Positions 1 through 7,900 of a stretch of 64,000 nt of DNA are shown here, piece after piece. Under the pieces are notes generated by a model. The model made no database searches and had not been told where the DNA came from. It saw only the letters and a program-made list of their open reading frames with translations. A program made the position numbers and the translations under genes. This DNA comes from Bacillota bacterium. GTDB lineage: Bacteria; Bacillota; Clostridia; Oscillospirales; Ruminococcaceae. The stretch lies in NCBI GenBank assembly GCA_023396225.1, contig JAEWWT010000027.1, forward strand, positions 1 through 64,000, in the 5' to 3' direction. How positions within the stretch are numbered: position 1 is the first letter of the stretch; each line of letters begins with the position of its first letter.

Positions 1-1
1 A

Positions 2-117
<116 letters not shown>

Positions 118-130
118 ATTAAAATAAATA

Positions 131-168
131 AATGTATATTATACAAGTATAATTGAATAATATACATT
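131..168 (+). other. Hairpin between 5S rRNA and tRNA-Asn
   Basis: A perfect 12-bp inverted repeat, AATGTATATTAT at 131-142 and its complement at 157-168, fills the spacer between 5S rRNA and tRNA-Asn. No T tract follows, so it looks more like a processing stem of the rRNA-tRNA transcript than a terminator. The role is inferred from position. Confidence 0.5.
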
Positions 169-172
169 ATAT

Positions 173-248
173 TCCTCCTTAGCTCAGTCGGTAGAGCATG
201 CGGCTGTTAACCGCAGGGTCGTCTGTTCGAGTCAGACAGGGGGAGCCA
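173..248 (+). tRNA. tRNA-Asn (anticodon GTT)
   Basis: The 76-nt sequence folds as a cloverleaf. The acceptor stem TCCTCCT pairs with AGGGGGA and there is an encoded CCA end. The D loop contains AGCTCAGTCGGTAGAGC, the anticodon stem TGCGG/CCGCA holds the loop CTGTTAA (anticodon GTT, Asn), and the T arm is GTCTG-TTCGAGT-CAGAC. A tyrosine-recombinase remnant lies just downstream pointing toward it, so the 3' end of this tRNA was probably an integration site. Confidence 0.96.
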
Positions 249-259
249 AATTCACAAAC

Positions 260-301
260 CCTTACAGATAGCGTTTTTACGTTGTTTGTAAGGTGTTTTT
301 T
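260..301 (+). terminator. Hairpin plus T-run after tRNA-Asn
   Basis: CCTTACA (260-266) and TGTAAGG (287-293) form a 7-bp stem followed by TGTTTTTT, a plausible intrinsic terminator for the rRNA-tRNA transcript. The stretch lies between the tRNA 3' end and the integrase remnant, so it may equally be arm-site sequence of the former integrated element. Confidence 0.45.
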
Positions 302-351
302 ATGCTCCAAAAGGCATTGAAAGAGGTACTTTTCTAACAGTTTTTCTAACA

Positions 352-573
352 CTATTCATGGAATACATTTTGAAAGGCTTTAGCCATACTGTCTTTACGT
401 TGTATATCCAAATGAGAATAAATAATAGCAGTCAGCTTAATATCAGCATGACCTAACCATTCTTGAATGTCTTTAAGATTAAACCCTTGCGAGATTAACC
501 AACTAGCACAGCTATGCCCAAACGCAATGAAAACACGTTTATGCGATGACTTCGCAATTATCGACGAAAACAT
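352..573 (-). pseudogene. Tyrosine recombinase (integrase) C-terminal remnant
   Basis: The translation holds only the end of a phage/transposon-type tyrosine integrase: HSCASWLISQG, then QEWLGHAD (second active-site His box) and a Tyr in TAIIYSHL that fits the nucleophile. The usual HDLRH box is corrupted to IAFGH, so the catalytic HxxR is lost, and everything upstream is missing or replaced by serine-recombinase sequence. Known integrases of this family sit beside the tRNA they target, and this one lies about 100 bp from tRNA-Asn with its 3' end toward it. It is a dead fragment of a lost integrated element. Confidence 0.75.
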
Positions 574-1175
574 CGAATCTATGTTGTTGATTAAACTTTT
601 TCACATGATACTGAATTCTGAATCCAAATGGCACGCAATTCAGATAAAAGTCAACATTACAGTTTTCATGCACCACAATCTTTTTAAGAAGCTCACCGTA
701 GATCTCTGTACTATCCGTATTGAGGTCTGCGGTTTTGTTTACTTCAATAATGTAAGAACGAATACCGTCAAGCTGACGCTGATGTTTTCCATTGATATCC
801 TGACTTGCTGCAATTTCTTCTGTAAGGCGTGCTATCTCACTGTCATAAAAGGATGTCTGTTCCTTCAAATCGGATTTTGAAATCAAATCATCAAGCATAA
901 GGGTCAATGGCTTTTCGCTTTTTTCGACTATAGCTTTCAATTTCAGCTTGAAGCGGTGCGGTATTTACCGATGGCTTATTCTGCTGGACAAGTTGAATTT
1001 CATTCAGTAAATCATCTATAATATCAGATCTTGAACCCTGAATGTGTTCCAAAATGTACTTCATGCAATAGGAGAGAACTTTTTCATTTATACCTTTATT
1101 GTCACATCCAACCTCTGCACCATTTGCATCAACTCTTGGATTGGCGCCATATTTTGCACGATTTACACAACGCAA
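539..1175 (-). pseudogene. Large serine recombinase remnant, frameshifted
   Basis: Two overlapping minus-strand reading frames (1175 to 891, then 940 to 539) read as successive parts of one large serine recombinase. The first resembles the segment after the zinc beta-ribbon (RCVNRAKYGANPRVD). The second has the coiled-coil region and the end typical of these proteins (YGELLKKIVVHENC followed by a hydrophobic VDFYLNC strand). The frame changes near 930. The N-terminal catalytic domain with the active serine is absent, the sequence giving way at about 1176 to an unrelated transporter gene. It is therefore inactive. Family assignment is by recognition and the exact subfamily is uncertain. Confidence 0.65.
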
Positions 1176-1209
1176 TGTACGATAAAGCTTAGCTTTTTAA
1201 ACTCATAAT

Positions 1210-2375
1210 TTAACATGTCTGCCTCCTAAATGCCAGTCTTTTATTAAGAAGAAGTAATATAATTATTAATATTGCACCGCATAATAAATTAATAAATAAA
1301 GATAGCACAGGAATATCAAAAATATTACTACATTCAAGCTGCGATATATAGTTTCTTGTAGAAAGTAATCCTATGGGATTAAATATATTACTCGCCTTGT
1401 CGTTTAACGTTATCAAGCCAATTGCTACCAAAAACGACAAAACAGTTGATATAATAGTGTTTTTGCTTAATATTGAAATAAGCAGGCACATAAGTCCAAT
1501 AATAAAGAAAACTAACAATTTGCATAATAAACAAATAAGTATCACAATAAAAATACTAAAATTAAATGGGCAAAATTGAAACATCGAAACAGAATAAATA
1601 GGGCAGAAAACACCATCGATACCATATCTTGCGGCTATATATATAAGATCAAAAGCAGTGAAAAAATAAGCAGAACAAGACAATATATTAAAGTAGATAT
1701 TATTTTTGCGTTTATTGTTTTGTTTCTTTTATTTATAGAATTAATTGTTATATCCATACCTTTTTCTGTTTCAGAAGAGAATACGGAACAGCATCCTAAT
1801 ATGAGCATAAGAATAATCAGCAAAGAAGAAAAGTCATAGCTAAAGTATATACTTACCCATTCAGTAAGCCTGTACTCTGGAATAAACCTGTCCTTATAAG
1901 TATTGTAAATAATTTTATTTTTACGGATTTCGTACTTGTTTTCAAAATTGTTATAAAAATCAATATTTTCGCTAGCTTTTTTTGAAATTACATTAGAAGT
2001 TTGTGGATACATATATGCGTATTCTACCTGTGGAATTATATATTTCTTAAAGAGGTAATAATCACCAAACACATAGCCCGTTAATTTATTTTTGTCATAA
2101 TCTGTACTGTATTGCATGTCAGAACATTCTTCTGCAAGGGGGAAATACATATCTTGTATAAGTTGAATTCTGTCATTGGTAATTTCACCGGATAATTTAT
2201 TATAATATAATTCATAATAGACTTTTCGCTGTTCAGAATTAGTATTCGGGAAAATAGAATTAGTTTTACTGTATTCATTTTCTTTATAAACATTTACACA
2301 GCTTAGAATGATTAGAATAATAAGTGTTGAAAGCTTAAGCCAGCTTTTTCTCATCTCAAAATATAATAATTTCAT
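1210..2375 (-). pseudogene. ABC-2 type transporter permease, split by a frameshift in a TA repeat
   Basis: The gene begins with ATG at 2375, immediately after the ATPase stop codon. It encodes an N-terminal membrane anchor (residues about 12-28), a polar extracytoplasmic part, then membrane helices, ending prematurely at 1635. The rest of the permease, five or so further helices, continues in another frame down to 1210. The break lies exactly at five TA units (1636-1645): removing one TA joins LILYI to AARYGIDGV in one frame. The gene is thus either a recent slip-strand mutation, a phase-variable switch or a sequencing slip. With the ATPase it would form a small exporter of unknown substrate. 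Confidence 0.7.
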
Positions 2376-3227
2376 TTACATATCTCCAAAATAATATATA
2401 CAAACATCTTCCAGCTCAGCTGGGCAAGGAACAGCGTTTTCAAATGGTTTATTATCAGATATAATCCTAAGTGTAAATCCTTTTTCGTTTGTAGTTATAT
2501 TACTTATTTTGTAGTTGTTCATAAACTCTGTGATGCTGTCAGATTCAGTTTCAACTTTCCACACTTTTCCCTTAATAGACTGTGTAAACTGACGTCGAGG
2601 AGCACAGTCAATAAGCCTGCCATTGTTTAAGAGTATAATTTCTTTTGCTATATAATCGACATCAGTAACAATGTGCGTGGAAAGAATAATGATTTTATCC
2701 TTTCCAAGAGAAGAAATAATGTTACGAAAACGGATACGCTCTTTAGGGTCAAGTCCGGCTGTAGGTTCATCAAATATAATAATTAGTGGGTCGCCTATGA
2801 GTGTCTGGGCAATACCAAGACGTTGTTTCATACCTCCAGAGAAGTGGGATATTTTCATGTTTTTCTGCTCAGTAAGGTTAACTTCTGATAAAAGATTGTC
2901 TATGTAGATATTTGTGTTATTAGGCTTATAATCTTTAAGTGCAATCATGTACTTAAGAAATTCTTTAGCAGTAAAATTTTTATAATAGTTCTGATATTGT
3001 GGCAGATAACCTAAATGGTCTGATATAACCGAGGTTTCAGCGCCGTTAAATTCTATAAAACCATTATCTGCTTTTATAATTCCGGTAATAATGTTTATAA
3101 GTGTTGTTTTCCCAGCCCCATTTGGACCAAGCAGTCCATACACTCCATTAGTCAAAACAAGTGAAAAGTTATCAAGTGCTTTTTTATTTTTATAAGATTT
3201 TGATATATTCTTTAATACGAGTTCCAT
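2376..3227 (-). CDS. ABC transporter ATP-binding protein
   Basis: This 283-residue cytoplasmic ATPase has Walker A GPNGAGKT (about residue 35), the signature FSGGMKQR, Walker B IIIFDEP and the switch histidine in LSTH. It powers a transporter by binding and hydrolysing ATP. The gene ends directly against the permease start at 2375, so the two are translationally linked. The C-terminal 70 residues after the ATPase core resemble the variable tail of bacteriocin- or peptide-exporter ATPases. A lipoprotein gene (broken) lies upstream. Because the partner permease is frameshifted, the transporter is probably not functional in this strain. Substrate unknown. Confidence 0.88.
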   Translation of the reverse strand: MELVLKNISKSYKNKKALDNFSLVLTNGVYGLLGPNGAGKTTLINIITGIIKADNGFIEFNGAETSVISDHLGYLPQYQNYYKNFTAKEFLKYMIALKDYKPNNTNIYIDNLLSEVNLTEQKNMKISHFSGGMKQRLGIAQTLIGDPLIIIFDEPTAGLDPKERIRFRNIISSLGKDKIIILSTHIVTDVDYIAKEIILLNNGRLIDCAPRRQFTQSIKGKVWKVETESDSITEFMNNYKISNITTNEKGFTLRIISDNKPFENAVPCPAELEDVCIYYFGDM

Positions 3228-3335
3228 TTATTCTCCTTAGTAATCAATGATTTTTGTTTTCCAAATGTTATTTTCTTCATATAGTACAGTGAGCTTATTA
3301 TTTGAACAGAACATATTTGCTAATTGTACAGTAAT

Positions 3336-4841
3336 TCAGTTATCAAAAGTAAATTCTTTTACCATGTTATTATTTTCATAAATACGAACAGTAGCGACAG
3401 CGTCATTATTTTGATATTTAGTTTCAAGGGTTAAGATAGTTTTGCCACCGTTTGTCAGCTTTGATTTCCAGCTTTCATCAGCAGTTTTTGTTGTAATTGT
3501 TTTAAATTCGCCGTCATTATAAATAATAAGCTTTCCGCTTGAACTTTGACTACGAGAAGAAAAATTATCAGTCCAAAGTGTTGTATTATTGCATACATAA
3601 ACGTCACATTTGCCTTGTTCGATTTTTATTTCAGGATTACTTCCGTCTAGATTGCATTTTCCTATCATATTTATTTCTTCGTTGTTTTGATCTAAAGACG
3701 TAATTGTAAATCCAATATAGTCATCAGCAAGAGCAATATTATAAAATGAGCAATAATCATATTGCGTTAAGTCATGATTTAATTCCATCAATACCTTGTC
3801 TTCTCCTGTTGTAAAGTTGTATTCGTACAGGCATTCTCTATTAATAATATCTTTATTTAAATGTATTAGTACGTTATCATTATAATCAAATTGAAACGGA
3901 GAGGCAATTTCCTTGTTTTGTAAAGATTCAATACTATATTCGGATATTTTATTGAGCTGCATATCATAAAAAACAATTTTAGTACATATCGTCGAATCGA
4001 ATATAGTTTCATTTTCTTCGCTTTTGTCTGCCATATAAACAGCACTTATTTTATCATCTGTTTCTTTTACTGATATTGGTTTTTGACCTTTTTCAACATC
4101 AGCATAATAAACAGTATTGGTTGAATTATCTATCGAACTTAATCCAGCTCCATCTGTGCTATCAATTTTGTAGAAAACAGCATTATTTGTTGTAAGCAAT
4201 GGAATGGCCGAAGTATCATCAAAAGCAGGCTGAGAAGTAAGGGTTTCTTGCGTTTCAGTTGCGTCAAAAATAATTTCGTTCTCACTTATGAATTTAGTCC
4301 CAGTTTTAACAGGCGTTATATAATTATTTTCTGTTTCAATAGGAACAGCTATTGCATATATAAAATCACCAGTTTTAACATTATTTATATTAATATCACT
4401 CATAGTAAGATATTCATTTTTCACATCAAAATCTATATAGTCATAGCCATCATTGAACTGTATAAGTTCATGATTTTTATAAAATGATACTCTATATTTT
4501 CTGCTTCCGTCAATATTTCCATAAGCATAAAGAGTTAGGTCTAACGAGTTATTTTCACATAAAAAATAACTTCTGTCAGTTTTTACTTTTTCATTTAGTA
4601 TAAATTTATCACAACCATTGTTTTTTATATTATATTCAGTTTTCATAGCTTCTGTAATAAGCGTGCATTCCGGTGAGTCTTTTACTTTAGCATCGGAAAT
4701 TACAGGCTTTGATTTAAATTCAATTGTTGCAGGCACAACACTAAGTAAAGAATGATAAACACCAAATATGTATGGACTTTCAGATGGAGTAAAAGTTGGC
4801 TGCAGCATTGAAGATATATAAATGTTATCTTTTTCTTTCAA
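3336..4841 (-). pseudogene. Downstream part of a lipoprotein gene interrupted by a stop codon
   Basis: An open frame of about 500 codons begins without a convincing start; the first possible one is TTG at 4841. It is in the same frame as the lipoprotein start further upstream, and a single TAA at 4884-4886 is all that separates them. The intervening codons read sensibly (KYSFTPTVKD before LKEKDNIYISS). The protein is polar, lacks membrane segments and contains repeated beta-rich stretches (YYADVEKGQKPI, YEYNFTTGEDKV) suggestive of a beta-propeller-like extracellular domain. I do not recognise a named family. It most likely forms, with 4884-5240, one secreted lipoprotein of about 630 residues. 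Confidence 0.6.
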
Positions 4842-4883
4842 ATCTTTTACAGTAGGTGTAAAAGAATATTTACATTTTTTTAT

Positions 4884-5240
4884 TTAATTTTCTTCTAAAG
4901 ATAGTACCTGTAATATAGAAGTATTCTTTTTAACGTCGGATGTATAATTTTGCGCTATTCCATTTATAAAAATCATAGGAGCTACTTCAATTGGAATATC
5001 TGAATTATCAAAATACAACGGTATTAAAATATCATTGCTTTCATAAATAAAATTTAATTCCTGAGTATCATATCCAAATCCGTAATTTCCTATTATATCT
5101 TGCTTAATTTCATTTTTTTCAGGCACATTAAAAGGATTAGACAAAACTGTGTCTGCAGGTGTTTTTTCTGTATTTTTTTCAGAACAGCTACAAAGAAACA
5201 ATAATAAAATAACAATAACTAATTTTAAGAATACTTTCAC
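4884..5240 (-). pseudogene. Lipoprotein N-terminal part, truncated by in-frame TAA
   Basis: Starting from GTG at 5240, which is preceded by AGGAGG with 7-nt spacing, the product has a signal peptide (VFLKLVIVILLLFL) and lipobox LCSC, so it is exported and lipidated. It then has about 95 residues of mature domain containing FINGIAQNYTSD and ends at TAA 4884. The same frame continues openly for more than 500 further codons, which indicates that this stop is a nonsense mutation and not the true end. Reading on without the stop would give a continuous extracellular protein. It lies upstream of the ABC ATPase/permease pair and may be the substrate-contacting or immunity partner; that is inference. 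Confidence 0.6.
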
Positions 5241-5257
5241 TGAGGTTCCTCCTAATT

Positions 5258-5292
5258 GTAAGCCACGAAAGAATAACTCTTTCATGGCTTAC
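5258..5292 (-). promoter_or_regulatory. Leader hairpin abutting the lipoprotein ribosome site
   Basis: A 14-bp stem with a single C/T mismatch (GTAAGCCACGAAAG at 5258-5271 against 5279-5292) lies 4 bases upstream of the AGGAGG of the gene starting at 5240. No T run follows on the minus strand, so a role in mRNA stability or translation is more likely than termination. Inference from position only. Confidence 0.4.
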
Positions 5293-5322
5293 AAAGTTTA
5301 TTATAATTATAAGCAATAAGTA

Positions 5323-5362
5323 AGGCAAATAAGCCGTTGTTAATTAAACAGCTTATTTGCCT
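5323..5362 (-). terminator. Intrinsic terminator candidate after the 98-aa gene
   Basis: AGGCAAATAAGC at 5323-5334 and its perfect complement at 5351-5362 form a 12-bp stem. On the minus strand it falls 29 bases past the stop of the 5391-5687 gene and is followed by a weakly T-rich stretch (TACTTATT). Confidence 0.5.
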
Positions 5363-5390
5363 CAATAAACCTACTTTTACTGTATTAAGT

Positions 5391-5687
5391 CTAAAACACC
5401 AATATTAATTTAACATACTTGTTAATAATGCTGCTGTATTGAAATTGTTTAAGGAAAAATTTAACTCCCGATATCATGTTTTCATCAGAAATGAAAATAA
5501 ACAACGTAGAACTAAGATAATCTACAATTACATTATCAATTTTAAGAACATTATTAACACTCCACACCATGTCTTTTATTTTATTAAGCTTTTCAATAAT
5601 TGAGTAGTTTTCTTCTTCATCTTTTAACAAGACGTCATACCCTTTAGGATACTGTTGATTCAGAACTGTATGTTGTGATAGTATCAT
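5391..5687 (-). CDS. Hypothetical protein, 98 aa
   Basis: The product is not recognised. It is a soluble alpha/beta-looking protein (YSIIEKLNKIKDMVWSV, then IVDYLSSTLFIFIS) without signal peptide or membrane helix. Its N-terminal region overlaps the end of the secreted-protein gene by 44 bases in another frame, and no Shine-Dalgarno precedes the first ATG at 5687, so translation would depend on coupling to the upstream gene or start at a later codon. A hairpin terminator follows it. It lies in a region of gene decay, so it may itself be a remnant. Confidence 0.4.
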   Translation of the reverse strand: MILSQHTVLNQQYPKGYDVLLKDEEENYSIIEKLNKIKDMVWSVNNVLKIDNVIVDYLSSTLFIFISDENMISGVKFFLKQFQYSSIINKYVKLILVF

Positions 5688-6075
5688 AATTTGTACCTGA
5701 ATAAACTTTGAAGAAAGATTTTACTCTATAAGTTCCACTGGTGAGGTTATATTTATAATTTGATAAAGATGCATAATATGAATAAGTAGTACTTGTCCAT
5801 GTTTGTTCATTGACCCAGCCGTATGTACCCCTTCTTTGGAGAGTTTGCTCAATATAAATTTTTGTTGTTTCTCCAGAATATCCTACAGCAGAACTGTCAC
5901 AAAAAGCTGTTGTGCCTGTAATACTTATTCCACTTGCGCAATAACTTGTGTAGTTCAAAAAGAATGGTGTAACAATTCCGATATCCTTGCTTAATGATGC
6001 TGCTGAAACAGGTATAGCCCATACTGTAAAACAAAGTGCCGCTGCTAGAAAAAACGATGTGATTTTCTTTAACAT
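5644..6075 (-). CDS. Small secreted protein with signal peptide
   Basis: The 143-residue product starts at ATG 6075, which has GGAAGGGG 8 bases upstream, and not at the earlier in-frame ATG at 6093. A classic signal peptide (LKKITSFFLAAALCFTVWAIPVSAA) ends in an ASA-type cleavage site near residue 27. The mature part is rich in Ser, Thr and Tyr and predicted beta-stranded (ISITGTTAFCDSSAVGYSGET, then TSGTYRVKSFFKVYSGTNYD), resembling small Clostridia secreted proteins of the DUF6147 kind; that family call is tentative. Two cysteines in the mature chain could form a disulfide. The substrate or partner is unknown. Confidence 0.65.
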   Translation of the reverse strand: MLKKITSFFLAAALCFTVWAIPVSAASLSKDIGIVTPFFLNYTSYCASGISITGTTAFCDSSAVGYSGETTKIYIEQTLQRRGTYGWVNEQTWTSTTYSYYASLSNYKYNLTSGTYRVKSFFKVYSGTNYDTITTYSSESTVS

Positions 6076-6202
6076 ATAAAATGCCCCTTCCAAATAATAA
6101 TTTGTAAGTGTTATTACTTACAATACTAATAACTTTTTAAAAACACAAAAAGGGACATTAATTTTCATTATTCTACTTTTTGCACAGATTCTGCTATATT
6201 AA

Positions 6203-6394
6203 TTAATTCATATTTACTAACAGTATATTGTGTCCGCATATATAGTCGCTATCAGAAATAAACTTTGCAAACTCACTTTGAGAAGCTGAGTGAAACTTTG
6301 AATTATTTGGTTTTACCGCACCTAAATCCAACAACTGATTATTTTGCGGATTGACTTCAGTGTCAATCTCAACTGTTATAATTCTAGCACCCAA
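6203..6394 (-). pseudogene. DEDDh exonuclease-domain fragment
   Basis: The 63 codons resemble the first half of a DnaQ-like 3'-5' exonuclease domain as found at the N terminus of some RecQ-like helicases: IITVEIDTEVNPQNNQLLDLGAV is the Exo I motif region and DYICGHNI is the Exo II region. The sequence stops after VNMN and no helicase or remaining exonuclease motifs follow, so this is a truncated remnant. The reading frame opens at a TTG without a good ribosome site. Confidence 0.45.
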
Positions 6395-6576
6395 CCCCGC
6401 CCATTAATAATTCCAATACATTTTATTATACTGCATAATTAATTTTGATTTAACAATTTATATTAATTTATTCTATAATATTTAAGATATGTGCATAATT
6501 TACATTGTTTAATGCTGATATTTGAATATAATTTAAATCCCACAATATTAGCAAATACACTATAATAAAATTATAA

Positions 6577-7230
6577 AAAAGAGAGGATGAGCAGTTTACT
6601 GGGGCTAACCCATTTATACATTTTCTTAAATCATTTTTCCTCGTTACTGCAACAATTTTATACTTTACAGATAAACGCTTTAGAATAAAAGATCCTGAAA
6701 TTAAGGATTTATTTATGGATATTGCTGCTGAAGAATTAAGTCACATGGAAATGGTAGCAACTACTATAAATCTTTTGAATGGACATGATGTAGATTATAA
6801 ATCAGTAGATGCAGGTGAAATTCAGACACATGTAATTTTGGGATTAAGTCCAGGACTTATAAATTCTTCCGGTTATTCATGGAATGCTGATTATGTTACT
6901 GTAACAGGTGACTTATGTGCAGATTTATTGTCAAACATAGCATCGGAACAGCGTGCAAAGGTAGTTTATGAGTATCTTTACAGGCAGATTAACGATAAAA
7001 AAGTAAAAGAAACAATAGATTTTCTTCTAAATCGTGAAGAAGCTCATAATGCACTTTTCAGAGAAGCTTTTAATAAAGTTCAAGATACTGGGTCAAATAA
7101 AAATTTTGGCGTAACTGTGGATTCAAAATTGTACTTTAATTTGTCAAGTCCATCTCCTAAAAATTCTTTTGGTAATACTAATGCTGCACCCCCAAGTTTT
7201 AACAATTCAAATAATGGTTTATCTTCATAA
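6577..7230 (+). pseudogene. Manganese catalase (ferritin-like), N-terminally degraded
   Basis: From about 6661 the frame reads as a manganese catalase/CotJC-type protein. It has DKRFRIKDPEIKDLFMDIAAEELSHMEMV with the Glu and His of the first metal helix, SEQRAKVVYEYL, and REEAHNALFREAF with the second metal Glu/His pair. The family start (membrane-proximal tail, tyrosine-rich strand and the first Glu ligand in GGANGEL) is missing: upstream codons read TGANPFIHFLKSFFLV and then stop at 6574. The usable ATG at 6715 would omit the first helix. Mn-catalases disproportionate hydrogen peroxide; this copy probably cannot. A strong terminator follows. Confidence 0.6.
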
Positions 7231-7235
7231 GTAAT

Positions 7236-7272
7236 ATAAATAATCGTATGTTATATTCATACGATTATTTAT
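7236..7272 (+). terminator. Intrinsic terminator after Mn-catalase remnant
   Basis: A perfect 15-bp stem (ATAAATAATCGTATG, 7236-7250) with a 7-nt loop and complementary arm 7258-7272, followed by TTATATATT. The stem has 6 bases before the next reading frame's TTG. Confidence 0.7.
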
Positions 7273-7279
7273 TTATATA

Positions 7280-7870
7280 TTGGGAATTATATCAGTATTA
7301 AATGAAAATAATACAGCAAAAAGGCGTGATTATGTGATAATAGCTTCCTTTATAGTTTATTCAATATTTGAAGTAATAAGCTTAATAGAATTTGTAAAAA
7401 GAAAGAATAAATCCCTTGTAAAAGAACTTATAGTAAGCTATGTTTTGACATCTGTATTTTTGCTGTTGCTTTATTTTTTTAAAATAAGTGTACCAAAATA
7501 CATGATAATACTTTTTCTGTTAACCTTAGTAATGAATACTTTTTTGGGCTACTATTTTAATCTATATATTAAAACAAAAACATTTGATAGATATTTGCAT
7601 ACATTTGTTTCGTTTACATCATCAATTTTAGCATATACAATTATAATTGATATATTTAATGAAGCTATTGACTCTGAAGTCTTTTCTGCAATTATAGTTT
7701 TTTCGCTTGGAATGACACTGGGTACAATTTTTGAAATCATAGAATTTACGAGTGATAAACTCAAAAAGACAAAGCATCAGCATGGTTTGACAGATACAGA
7801 TTTTGATATGATATTTAATATGATAGGTGCAGTAATTGCCGCAGTTTATTCGGTATTATTTATATTTTAG
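7280..7870 (+). CDS. Integral membrane protein, YjdF/DUF2238-like
   Basis: The 196-residue product has about five hydrophobic segments (near residues 20-38, 48-66, 70-90, 105-125, 135-155 and a last one at 175-195). A conserved-looking end reads GMTLGTIFEIIEF, then HQHGLTDTDFDMIFNMIGAVIAA, which matches the pattern of DUF2238/YjdF-type membrane proteins. Function is unknown in the family. The TTG at 7280 lacks a ribosome site; GTG at 7334, behind AAAAAGG, is an attractive alternative start that begins just before the first helix. It lies between a terminator and the YyaL-like gene. Confidence 0.6.
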   Translation: MGIISVLNENNTAKRRDYVIIASFIVYSIFEVISLIEFVKRKNKSLVKELIVSYVLTSVFLLLLYFFKISVPKYMIILFLLTLVMNTFLGYYFNLYIKTKTFDRYLHTFVSFTSSILAYTIIIDIFNEAIDSEVFSAIIVFSLGMTLGTIFEIIEFTSDKLKKTKHQHGLTDTDFDMIFNMIGAVIAAVYSVLFIF

Positions 7871-7900
7871 GTAAAAATAAAATATGTAAGGAGATTATCT

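Noticed and set aside
467..880. 137-codon plus-strand open frame over the recombinase remnants
   Set aside because: It is the complement of the serine recombinase and integrase remnants, which give far better matches on the minus strand; no ribosome site.
1210..2375. Programmed ribosomal frameshift in the permease gene
   Set aside because: The break is at a TA repeat and needs a 2-base change; there is no slippery heptamer with a downstream pseudoknot visible. Repeat slippage or decay is simpler.
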